64,000 bases of DNA, taken from positions 8,347,338 to 8,411,337 of the forward strand of contig OZ004581.1 in the NCBI GenBank assembly GCA_963924555.1, in the 5' to 3' direction. The notes beneath the pieces are model-generated. The model ran no database searches, was not told where the DNA came from, and was given only the letters and a program-made list of their open reading frames with translations. This document shows positions 25,245 to 36,548 of the stretch, piece by piece. A program made the translations under genes and the position numbers. Positions within the stretch are counted from its first letter, which is position 1; every line of letters starts with the position of its first letter. The DNA is from Crambe crambe (Eukaryota; Porifera; Demospongiae; Poecilosclerida; Crambeidae).

Positions 25245-28200
25245 CTGGAAGAGTAAGTGACAACCAAAACTTTCATTAATATTGCCCCTGAAGGAACTGC
25301 AATCAAAAGGGGACATGCTTGGACAATGACTGCAAGTAACTAGCTATTCTAGTAATAGTTAGCTAAGTAACATAATAATATTATTATGGTGGCTAGACTT
25401 GTTCATGTTTGGATTTCTTTAATGACCAGGTCCACTGGCTATCACAGTCAATAGCTTTAGGCTTTTTTATTTTTTAGTATTCTTACATTCTGAAGTGCTC
25501 ATCCCTCCCTGAGATGACGGGTAGACCTTTAAATCAGCTGTACCTAATGATTGAGTGTGCATATAAAACACTATGGAGAGCACATTGGCACTACGTAGCT
25601 TACCAGGCATCCACTTTGGCATAAAGATAGCTAAAATGATGGCTAGGAGGGCAATAACAATTGCGATGATGGTGGTAGCTGCAATGGGTCCAAATAATTA
25701 TTATTGCATGTATGGAGAGTACATTGGTGCTACGTAGCTTACCAGGCATCCACTTCAGCATAAAGATAGCTGAAATGATGGCTACTAGAAGGGCAATAAC
25801 AATTGCGATGATGGTGGCTGTTGTGGTAGCTGTAATGGGTCCAAATAACAATTTCATGGAATGAGCTAGTGCTAGTGACAAGCACTATAACTTATGCTAC
25901 TAAAATACTAACACCCCACTTTCAGGCACCCCACATTTGCATCCTATAAAATTTTGTGTAAATAAACATTTTTGAACACAATGGTAGCTACCCTCAGTCA
26001 TCATGTTAAAGAATAATTTTGCAGAATCTTTGCAACAAGAATATCGTTATGATAGAGCTATACTGCTGTGGTCCAGGCCTATTGTTCTAGCTACCACTAC
26101 TCTGCTACTACTTCCAAATAAGGAATGGTCTTGGGTCCTTCCGTCTGTTGCAAAGATTCTGCAAAACCCTGTAAATATTGTGACTATACTATTATTCATC
26201 GTGCTAGTAACACACACTCTGATCCAATGATTACCTGTATGAGGAAATTGTGAGGATTGATGGTGTCTATTAGCCTCTGTCGAAGGTTGTTCATCTATTA
26301 AAGATCGTTTGCCTATCAGAGAATAGATTTATGTGAAAATCACAATGCTCTATACTGTAGGTAAAGGAAACTGTTAAGATAAAAATTACAAGCTATATTC
26401 AAACAGAAAATAACTTTGGGATCAATAATATTGAACTAAGTAATAATTATTTGAAAGATGATTAACCAAATTCCACTTTCTGCTCCAAACAGAATTGATA
26501 TACCGTCTATGCATAAATAAACATTGATCAACATGTATCAGAAAATTTATAAAAGAGGAGAAGAATAGAATTAGTTAATGGGCATAAAATTAAATAGTTA
26601 TGGAGACGCAAAAATTCATCTGCTGACATAAAAATTAATGTCCCTCTTGGACTAAAACTTGCTCCCTCCTTGCCAGAATGATAATGGGGGTAAAAAGGAT
26701 GGTCTCCTCCCATTTGCCACAAAATAATAACCACTCAATCCCTCTGAGGTGGTAAAACATGCAAGTATGAATTTCTTGCTTGTATGAATACACAGTGATG
26801 TGGGTGTCACACTGTGGTGGTGGACCATTGATGATATCTAATTACCTTTCCATGAGCAGGACAAACAGCTGCTAGATCAAGACTAGTGATCTCATTATAA
26901 TAACTCACACCATCCCATAAAAAAGTTATACCGAATCACAATGACACACAGGAAGTGTTAGGTGAGAGAGAGAGAGAGAGAGAGAGAATATTGCTGCTAA
27001 GGACGCATTAAGAAGGACTAGCTTGCAACCTCCTGAATTCTGGTTAGGAACTCACAGGAGGACTGCTTATATATCTCTTTTCAGCATGTAGTGTGGATAC
27101 CCAAAGTCCCAGCTGAAGCTATAACTAGTGTTGTATCAGATAAAATTAATGACAAGTTTGTTTCTGACAGAGCTAAATGAATGAAGTGCACTGCCTTTTC
27201 TTCACACTCTCTACTTTAAATAATAAAATGGGCTGGGCTTCTGTTAGTTATCGTACCTGGATCAATGTTGATGGTAAAAAAATTATTATTCAAAGTGCCA
27301 TATATTTCCACAATGTATTCAAGTGGCTGTACTTTCTGTCCCTCCTTTATCCACTTTGCCACTAATTCACAATGCGGTACTACTTGACTTTCTGGTTTAT
27401 GAAGATCCACTCGTTTCTTATCAATCTACAAGATAGCCAGTGCAATACTATAGCTAATTATGTGCACACACATTTATTACCTCTGGTAATACTGAGGGGA
27501 AAATCTTCCATTTTTCTTGTAGAGTAACACCTTCTCTCTCAATGCTTAAGTTGATTTTATTGTCTCTGAAGTAAAATGATTGTTCTGGACCAGTTGCAGC
27601 TTTTTTAGATGAATACTGTTTCCGGACAGTCTATAATTATAACAAAGTAGTATGAATGGACTGGTCATGATATTATGATATAAAAGCTACACATAGACAT
27701 TCCTAGAAGTAGCCGAGTCAGCAAAAAGTGACAAGCCATGTCAATATTAGCACCTATGAACTTCAATTTTACACACCTTGGAATATTATTCTATGATTAA
27801 CTCACATTTACGTGTGCATCATCACTCCATGTAACAGCAAAGTGTATATCTTTGTTGGTATGCTTTCCCATATAAAACACACCAAACCAATATACACGTT
27901 CATCAGATCCGTTTTCTACTACTGCTATTCCACAAAATTGGTTTAAAGTTATCATTCCATAGGTGCTGTGTTCATTAAAGGTCCCTCCATGGATGATAGT
28001 GAAGGAAACTGGACGATCCTCTTTGGTTTTTGAAGATGATGGTTGTAGGTATGTGGTATGTGAAGCCCTAGCAAAGGAGAGGCAGAAGCTGTTCTTACGT
28101 GGAGCACAGTGCTGAATTTCTAGACTCAATTGAACTTGAAATTTACACTTTGGGTTAGATCGAAACCAAAAAACAGGACTGACCAGTTCAGTATTTAATG

Positions 28201-28786
28201 GGAATACATAGTGACCGGAAAGTGAAGCAATGATAGTAATAGTGCAGGTGCTCAAGTTGCTAGGTAGGGATCCTGGTGGAATATTTAGTCTCAATCCATA
28301 TCCTTTCCAATCAAAGAATTGAGAAGAATTGGTCACCTGGATTTCTGTAACTTGTATTCCTGTACCAAATGAATCAGATATGCATGATATACCGTGTTCA
28401 CTTGCATATGGAATAGAGCATTATGTTATGATGTGGTCTTATAGAGCCACATAAAAGATAGGTTGGTATAATGCTTAATGCTCGACATTTAATTATGATA
28501 TTAATAACTATACCTTTATAAACAGTAAGGACAGCAACAGTGCTATTTATAGAATGTCCACCACCAGAGATAGTACAATAATACTCTCCACTTGATTCCA
28601 CAGATACGTTGTAAATTCTCAAAGTAGCAAGATTGGAACCTTCAATATTGATCTTGTTTGATAGTGGTGTGCCATTCTTATACCACTTGTAGACCAAGTC
28701 CATTCCATCTGCTCTCACTTCAAAACTCACATCACTTCTTTCGGCAATACTTATGTTTGATGGTTGCTTCTTAATCAGAGGAGTGA
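24928..28786 (-). CDS. Ig / ZU5 / transmembrane / Death-domain receptor-like protein (multi-exon model)
   Basis: Exons assembled on the minus strand, all with GT..AG borders: Ig 28,514-28,786; ZU5 27,806-28,359; two exons after ZU5, 27,481-27,630 and 27,257-27,425; a 78-nt linker 26,235-26,312; two alternative transmembrane exons 25,743-25,829 and 25,604-25,678; a 57-nt exon 25,487-25,543; and a terminal Death exon 24,928-25,244 ending in TGA. The reading frame joins across the junctions I could check, for example ZU5 to the next exon in phase 0, and the 57-nt exon to Death completing a Cys codon. Ig, ZU5 and Death also occur together in UNC5 netrin receptors, but there ZU5 lies after the membrane segment; here its exons come before it. 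The 5' end is missing and one gene versus two cannot be settled. Near-copies of the 3' exons occur at 54,644-55,840. Confidence 0.65.
25604..25829 (-). CDS. Two tandem, near-identical transmembrane exons
   Basis: Exon 25,743-25,829 (87 nt) and exon 25,604-25,678 (75 nt) are recent duplicates. Both start in the same phase after a CAG acceptor and end at the same donor context, CCTG then GTAAGCTACG. Both encode a short Thr-rich lead, a hydrophobic helix built on IIAIVIALL, and the stop-transfer end KWMPG. They differ mainly in the length of the Thr-rich lead and in a few helix residues (ISAIFML versus LAIFMP). Using both would place two membrane helices back to back; using either keeps the frame. 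This fits mutually exclusive splicing, or one decaying duplicate. Further copies occur at 29,443-29,515 and 55,346-55,441. Confidence 0.7.
26605..26735. repeat. Intronic repeat block, copy 1 of 4
   Basis: A block running through ATTCATCTGCTGACATAAAA, a GTCCCTC-type stretch and CTCCTCCCATTTGCCACAAA recurs at about 56,095-56,225, 57,285-57,405 and 58,595-58,720. All four lie in introns of the Death-domain genes, downstream of or beside the same linker-exon types. They track duplication of exon modules together with intron sequence. A GA microsatellite follows at 26,962-26,988. Confidence 0.7.
27257..28359 (-). CDS. ZU5 domain and following region (three exons)
   Basis: Exon 27,806-28,359 carries the ZU5 signature: FDWKGYGLRLNIPPGSLP, then a C-containing strand with ASLSGHYVFPLNTELVSPVF, as in ankyrin, UNC5 and PIDD. 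Exons 27,481-27,630 and 27,257-27,425 follow in frame. Their FYFRDNKINLSIEREGVTL and CELVAKWIKEGQKVQPLEYI may correspond to the UPA-like region that follows ZU5 in UNC5 and PIDD; that is an inference from position. ZU5 domains usually mediate intramolecular or cytoskeletal contacts inside the cell. Confidence 0.75.
28514..28786 (-). CDS. Ig-domain exon (91 codons)
   Basis: The exon is exactly 273 nt, so it can be gained or lost without a frame shift, as is usual for Ig exons. It shows an Ig C2/I-set pattern: IKKQPSNISIAERSDVSF, then VYKWYKNGTPL with the core Trp, then LRIYNVSVESSGEYYC with the F-strand Cys, and a G strand STVAVLTVYK. The B-strand Cys that normally pairs with the F-strand Cys is absent (SFEVRADG), so the canonical disulfide cannot form. 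The acceptor is TTCATTGTAG, the donor AAAG then GTATAG. Confidence 0.8.
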
Positions 28787-29279
28787 CTACAATGAATGTT
28801 GTTACAAAAGTCAGTGAATGCATTCACACAATTATTCAATGTATAGCTATTCTAGCCAGATACTAAAGGACTGCAATCAGTGCTTCAAACAACAGCCAAA
28901 GGACATAATATATTCCAACCAATCTTCTTATTTTTGTTTAACTATAGCAGGCACTAGCAGGCACTGCAGGGGTGGGTGGCCGTGGGGCAAGGGCTCTCCA
29001 CTGTTAGCAGCCTGATATCTTGAATGTGTAGTCATGAGTCACATCCTTATGTGTAGATAGTTTTGTAGCGTGCTGTGCTGAAGGAACACTGCCAGCTTTC
29101 TGTAGCAAACTGCTTTCCCTTCCTAAAGCAGGCAGGCACTACTATATATAATAAGCACATTATAGAGTATGCTAGCACTAGAGCAAGCAATAGAAGGTAT
29201 AGAGCAGGTATTTAACAGACACCATAGAGCAGTCCTACTGTTGTTAGTAGAAGGCTTTAGGCTTTCTTAGCATTCTTAC

Positions 29280-29515
29280 ATTCTGAAATGACTTTATAGC
29301 TCATTCCTCCTCGAGATGATGGACTGGCCCTGACATCTTCTAAATCAGCTATACCTAATGATTGAGTTTGTATGATACATGCAGCACTGGCATGGAATAA
29401 GCACTGCATGGAGAACATGCACACATGATCATATTATCTTACCAGGCATCCACTTTATCATAACAGAAGCTGAAACAATGGCTAGGAGGGCAATAACAGT
29501 TGCAATGATGTAATA
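29280..29515 (-). CDS. Transmembrane exon and short follow-on exon beside array B
   Basis: Exon 29,443-29,515 encodes a helix IIATVIALLAIVSASVMIKW ending MPG, a paralogue of the 25.6-kb transmembrane exons. Exon 29,280-29,354 is the paralogue of the 57-nt exon at 25,487, lengthened by 18 nt. The acceptor of the transmembrane exon (CTCCATGCCAG) directly abuts the last repeat of array B, and the Thr-rich 5' part present in the paralogues is missing. The exon also starts in a different phase from its paralogues (73 nt rather than a multiple of 3). It may be a truncated relic, or an exon whose acceptor was replaced by array sequence. Confidence 0.6.
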
Positions 29516-29524
29516 CTGGCATGG

Positions 29525-32500
29525 AGTAAATACGACAGTGAAAGCACGGCAAGGTAAGAGAATAGATAGCATGTAAGTAACACTGCAAAGAGTGAGCCAA
29601 TCCAGAGATAACTTACCCACTGAAGGAATGAAATTAAGCATCAAAATATGACAGTGAAGGTATGACAGGGTAAGAGAATAGACAGCATGTAAGTAACAAT
29701 GCAGAGAGTGAGTATGTTCAGAATAACTTACATGCTGAAGGAATGAAATTAAGCATCGAAGTATGACAGTGAAGGTATGATAGGGTAAGAGAATAACACC
29801 ATGTAAGTAACAATGCAGAGAGTGAGTCAGTTCAGAATAACTTACATGCTGAAGGAATGAAATTAAGCATCGAAATACGACAGTGAAGGTACGACAGGGT
29901 AAGAGAATAGACACCATGTAAGTAACAATGCAGAAAGTGAGTCAGTTCAGAATAACTTACCAACTGAAGGAATGAAATTAGGCATCGAAATACGAAGTGA
30001 AGGTACGACAGGGTAAGAAAATAACAATACAGAAAATAAGTTCAGGATAACTTACCAACAGAAGAAATAAAATAAACAATACTATGGTGAAGGCGTGACA
30101 GGACAGGATAAGAGAATAGAGTGTATATAAGTAGTGAGTCATTTCAGATTAACTTACCGACTGAAGGAATGAAATTAAGCATAAAAATATAACAGTGAAG
30201 ATAGAGAATAGGCAGCATGTAAGTAATAATGTAGAGAGTGAGTCAGTTAAGAATAACTTACCAACTGAGGAAAAAATTAAGCATCGAAATACGACAGTGA
30301 AGGTACGACAGGGTAAGAGAATAGACAGCATATAAATAACAATGAAGAGAGTGGATATGTTCAGAATAACTCACCTTCTGAACAAAAGAAATGAAGTGTC
30401 AAAATACGATAGTGAAGGTACAACAGGGTAAGAGAATAGACAGCATGTAAGTAATAATGCAGAGAGTGAGTCAGGTCAGAGTAACTTACCGACTGAAGGA
30501 ATGAAATTAAGCATCAAAATACGACAGTGAAGGTACGACAGGGTAAGAGAATAGACAGCATGTAAGTAACAATGCAGAAAGTGAGTCAGTTTTGAATAAC
30601 TTACACACTGAAGGAATGAAATTAAGCATCAAAATAATTATGACAGTGAAGGTACAACAGGGTAAGAGAATAAACAGCATGTAAGTAACAATGCAGAGAG
30701 TGAGTCAGTTCAGAATAACTTACCCACTGAAGCATCAAAATATGACAGTGAAGGTGTGACAGGGTAACAGAATAGACAGCATATAAGTAACAATGCAGAG
30801 AGTGAGTCAGTTAGTATTAACTTACTGGCTGAAGGAATGAAATTAAGCATCAAAATACGACAGTGAAGGTATAACAGGGTTAGAGAATAGACAGCATGTA
30901 GAGAGTGAGTCAGTTAAGAATAACTTACCAACTGAAGGAATGAAATTTAGCATCAAAATACGACAGTGAAGGTATGACAGGGTAAGAGAATAGACAACAT
31001 GTAAGTAACAATGAAGAGAGTGAGTCAGTTAAGAATAACTTACAAACTGAAGGAATAAAATAAAGCACCAAAATACACAAGTGAAGGTACGATAGGGTAA
31101 GAGAATAGACAGCATGTAAGTAATAATGCAGAGAGTGAGTCAGTTCAGAATAACTTACAAACTGAAGGAATGAATTTAACATCAAAATACGACAGTGAAG
31201 GTATGACAGGGTAAGAGAATAGACAGCATATAAGTAATAATGAAGAGAGTGAGTCAGTTAAGAATAACTTACCCACTGAAGGAATGAAATTTAGCATCAA
31301 GATACAACAGTGAAGGTATGACAGGGTAAGAGAATAGACAGCATGTAAGTAATAATGAAGAGAGTGAGTCAGTTAAGAATAACTTACCCACTGAAGGAAT
31401 GAAATTTAGCATCAAAATACGACAGTGAAAGTACGACAGGGTAAGAAAAAAGAATGTAAGTAACAATGCAGAAAGTGAGTCAGTTCATAATAACTTACCA
31501 GCTGAAGGAACATAAAATACGACAGTAAAAGTATGACATGGTAAGAAAATAGACAGCATTTAAGTAATAATGCAGAGAGTGAGAGAATAACTGACCCACT
31601 GAAGGTATGGAATTAAGCATCAAAATACAACAGTGAAGGTACAGAGAATAGACAGCATGTAAGTAACAATGCAGAGAGTGAGTCAGTTAACTTACCAGCT
31701 GAAGGAATAAAATAAAGCACCAAAATACAACAGTGAAGGTACGACAGGGTAAGAGAATAGACAGCTTATAAGTAACAATGCAGAGAGTGAGTCAATTCAG
31801 ATTAACTTACGAGCTAAAGGAATGAAATTAAGCATCAAAAAACGACAGTGAAGGTACGACAGGGTAAGCGAATAGACAGCATGTAAGTAAATGTAGAGAG
31901 TGAGTCAATTCGAAATAACTTACCTCCTGAAGGAAAGAAATGAAGTGTCAAAATACGACAATGAAAGTACGACAGGGTAAGAGAATAGACAGCATATAAG
32001 TAATAATGAAGAGAGTGAGTCAGTTAAGAATAACTTACCCACTGAAGGAATGAAATTTAGCATCAAGATACAACAGTGAAGGTATGACAGGGTAAGAGAA
32101 TAGACAGCATGTAAGTAATAATGAAGAGAGTGAGTCAGTTAAGAATAACTTACCCACTGAAGGAATGAAATTTAGCATCAAAATACGACAGTGAAAGTAC
32201 GACAGGGTAAGAAAAAAGAATGTAAGTAACAATGCAGAAAGTGAGTCAGTTCATAATAACTTACCAGCTGAAGGAACATAAAATACGACAGTAAAAGTAT
32301 GACATGGTAAGAAAATAGACAGCATTTAAGTAATAATGCAGAGAGTGAGAGAATAACTGACCCACTGAAGGTATGGAATTAAGCATCAAAATACAACAGT
32401 GAAGGTACAGAGAATAGACAGCATGTAAGTAACAATGCAGAGAGTGAGTCAGTTAACTTACCAGCTGAAGGAATAAAATAAAGCACCAAAATACAACAGT

Positions 32501-35500
32501 GAAGGTACGACAGGGTAAGAGAATAGACAGCTTATAAGTAACAATGCAGAGAGTGAGTCAATTCAGATTAACTTACGAGCTAAAGGAATGAAATTAAGCA
32601 TCAAAAAACGACAGTGAAGGTACGACAGGGTAAGCGAATAGACAGCATGTAAGTAAATGTAGAGAGTGAGTCAATTCGAAATAACTTACCTCCTGAAGGA
32701 AAGAAATGAAGTGTCAAAATACGACAATGAAAGTACGACAGGGTAAGAGAATAGACAGCATGTAAGTAACAATACAGAGAGTGAGTATGTTCAGAATAAC
32801 TTACCTTCTGAAGGAATGAAATTAAGCATCGAAATATGACAGTGAAGGTAAGACAGGGTAAGAGAATAAACAGCATGTAAGTAACAATGCAAAGAGTGAG
32901 TCAGTTCAGAATAACTTACCCATTGAAGGAATGTAATTTAGGACTGTGAAGGTACAACAGGGTAAGAGAACAGCATGTAAGTAATAATGCAGAAAGTGTG
33001 TCGGTTAAGAATAACTTACCTTCTGAAGGAATGAAATTAAGCATCGAAATATGACAGTGAAGGTATTACAAAGTAAGAGAATAGACAACATGTAAGTAAC
33101 AATAAAGAGAGTGAGTCAGTTCAGAATAACTTACCCACTGAAGGAATGAAATTTAACGACAGTGAAGGTATGACAGGGTAAAAGAATAGACAGCATGTAA
33201 GTAACAATGCAGAAAGTAAGTCAGTTTATAATAACTTACCATCTGAAGGAATGAAATTTAGCATCAAAATACGACAGTGAAAGTACGACATGGTAAGAAA
33301 ATAGACAGCATGTAAGTAACAATGCAGAGAGTGAGTCAATTAAGAATAACTTACCCACTGAAGGAATGAAATTTAATGACAGTGAAGATATGACAGGGTA
33401 AGAGAATAGACAGCATGTAAGTAACAATGCAGAGAGTGAGTCAGTTAAGAATAACTTACCCACTGAAGGAATGAAATTTAATGACAGTGAAGGTATGACA
33501 GGGTAAGAGAACAGACAGCATGTAAGTAATAATGCAGAGAGAGAGAGAGTCAGTTCAGAATAACTTACCCACTGAAGGAATGAAATTTAATGACAGTGAA
33601 AGTACGACAGGGTAAGAGAATAGACAGCATGTAAGTAATAATGCAGAGAGAGAGTCAGTTCAGGATAACTTACCCACTGAAGGAATGAAATTTAGCATCA
33701 AAATACGACAGTGAAGGTATGCAGGGTAAGAAAATAGACAGCATGTAAGTAACAATGCAGAGAGTGAGTCAGTTCAGAATAACTTACCCACTGAATGAAT
33801 GAAATTTAGCATCAAAATAAGACAGTGAAGGCATGACAGGGTAAAAGAATAGACAGCATGTAAGTAACAATGCAGAGAGTGAGTCAATTCAGAATAACTT
33901 ACCCACTGAAGGAATGAAATTTAACGACAGTGAAGGTATGACAGGGTAAGAGAATAGACAGCATGTAAGTAACAATGCAAAGAGTGAGTCAGTTAAGAAT
34001 AACTTACCCACTGAAGGAATGAAATTTAACAACAGTGAAAGTACAACAGGGTAAGAGAATAGACAGCATGTAAGTAATAATACAGAGAGTGAGTCAGTTA
34101 AGAATAACTTACCCACTGAAGGAATAAAATTTAGCATCAAAATATGACAGTGAAGGTATGCAGGGTAAGAAAATAGACAGCATGTAAGTAACAATGAAGA
34201 GAGCGAGTCAGTTAAGAATGACTTACCCACTGAAGAATGAAATTTAGCATCAAAATACGACAGTGAAGGTATGACAGGGTAAGAGAATAGACAGCATGTA
34301 ACAATGCAGAGAGTGAGTCAGTTCAGAATAACTTACCCACTGATTTAGCATCAAAATACGACAGTGAAGGTATGCAGGGTAAGAAAATAGACAGCATGTA
34401 AGTAACAATGAAGAGAGTGAGTCAGTTTATAATAACTTACAAACTGAAGGAATAAAATTTAGCATCAAAATACAACAGTGAAAGTACGACATGGTAAGAA
34501 AATAGACAGCATGTAAGTAACAATGTAGAAAGTAAATCAGTTCAGAATAATTAACTTACTAACTGAAGGAATAAAGCACCAAAATACAACAGTGAAGGTA
34601 TGACAGGGTAAGAGAATAAACAGCATGTAAGTAACAATGCAGAATGTGAGTCAGTTCATAATAACTTACCAGCTGAAGGAACATAAAATACGACAGTGAA
34701 AGTACGACATGATGAAAAAATAGACAGCATTTAAGTAATAATGCAGAGAGTGAGTCAGTTCAGAATAACTTACCCACTGAAGGAATGAAATTTAGCATCA
34801 AAATACAACAGTGAAGATATGACAGGGTAAGAGAATAGACAGAATGTAAGTAACAATGCAGAAAGTGAGTCAGTTCATAATAACTTACCAGCTGAAGGAA
34901 CATAAAATACGACAGTGAAAGTACGACATGGTGAGAAAATAGACAGCATTTAAGTAATAATGCAGAGAGTGAATCAGTTCAGATTAACTTACCCACTGAA
35001 GGAATGGAATTAAGCATCAAAATACAACGGTGAAGGTACAAAAGGGTAAGAGAATAGACAGCATGTAAGTAACAATGCAGAGTCGGTCAGTTCAGAGTAA
35101 CTTACCAACTGAAGTAATAAAATTAAGCATCAAAATACGACAGTGAAGGTAGGACAGAGTAAGAGATTGCATATATGTAACAATGCAGAGAATGAGTATG
35201 TTCAAAATAACTTACTCACTAAAAGAATGAAATTAAATATCACATACGACAGTGAAGGTACGTCATGTAAGAGAATAGATAGCATATAAGTAACAATGCA
35301 AAATAACTTACCTCTTGAAGGAAAGAAATTAAACATCAAAATACGACAGTGAAGGTACGACAGGGTAAGAGAATAGACAGCATGTAAGTAACAATGCAGA
35401 CAGTGAGTCAGTTCAGAATAACTTACCTGCAGAAGGAATGAAATTAAGATCAAAATATGACAGTGAAGGTACGACAGGGTAAGAAAATAGACGGCATGTA

Positions 35501-35640
35501 TGTAACATTGCAGAGCTAGAGAGAGTGAGTATGTTCAGAATAACTTACCTCTCTAAGGAAATTAACTAAGCATCAAAATATGACAGTGAAAGTACAGCAA
35601 GGTAAGGGAATAGACAGTATGTAAGTAATAATGCAGAAAG
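29525..35640 (-). repeat. Array B: 115-bp tandem repeat family
   Basis: About 50 units in the same orientation as array A, more diverged and often shortened. The minus-strand core, CTTCAG then three bases then GTAAGTTA, is kept in most units. The triplet is mostly TGG in the centre of the array, with TTG, CAT, TTT, CTG, GAG, AAG, CTC, TGT, ATG and others. One unit near 35,210 has TGA. Several units, mainly toward the high-coordinate edge (near 32,915, 35,308 and 35,425), have lost the acceptor AG. A seven-unit block is present twice in a row (31,205-31,970 and 31,971-32,736), essentially identical by eye. Confidence 0.93.
31205..32736 (-). repeat. 766-bp higher-order repeat, two copies
   Basis: Two consecutive 766-bp copies, each of about seven 115-bp-type units with a matching set of deletions and variants (for example the CATAAAATACGACAGTAAAA junction at about 31,511 and 32,277). 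Copies start at 31,205 and 31,971. This marks recent unequal exchange inside array B, or a collapse or duplication during assembly. Confidence 0.85.
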
Positions 35641-36548
35641 TGAGTCAGTTCAGAAGGAGATCTAAATATGTCAATGAAGGTATGACAGGGTAAGATAATG
35701 AGAAGGGATAAAACAATATCTTAATAAAATATAAGTAATGACTTACCAGGAGAAAGGGTCCAACATCAAATTGAGTGTATAATATTATGGTATGAAAGAA
35801 CATGATGCCAAATATAATAATGTCAGTCTTGAATGACTCACCTCCTGAAAGAAAACATTGATACACATACTAACTAAAGGTCGTGATCATAACATAATTC
35901 AACACTTTCTAATCAATAGACATTCCAGACACAATCCTTATTTCCTTCCTTGTTTTGGTAAAGGGTTGGCAAGTGAGAATAGGTTCCACATGCATATGAC
36001 ACACTGCAGTACAGCGCAAGCTTCACTTCATGTGAGGAAGGAATGAGCTTCCATGTCATTACCAGTGGTGGGTTGCATTGGTACACACTCTATACTCCAC
36101 AACTAAATGAGCTGGTGTCACACCCTAGCCCCTAGTCCCTAGCTACCTTTTTCATGTGAATGCACTCACAAAAATTGTTTCTTCATTCTCTTCATCTTTT
36201 TTATCACTCATAGAAGTAGCCTTCTTCTCTATTTCTTCATTCTCTTCATCTTTTTTATCACTCCTAATATAAATTACCTGCGCCATCCAAAGGTATGGAA
36301 TCTTGCAAAAAATTAATCGTCAGCAGGCGTCATCCGTAAACCGACTACTACGCATGCGCACAACTTAAAAATTTGAAATTGCACTCAGATTTGGAAAGAA
36401 CTTTTGAAGAGCTAGCTAGTGACTGTTCTAGTATAGTTCTAACCTATTAGTATGCCATTCATCTTCTCTGGTGAGATTTTCGAGGCTCAAAGTTGAGCAT
36501 GCGCGAGAATACACACTCAGCAAGTTAATGTCTAACCTACAGATGAGT

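Noticed and set aside
25600..25881. Single 93-codon frame across both transmembrane exons
   Set aside because: It reads through an intron with good donor and acceptor sites, and the two helix-coding parts are separate exons.
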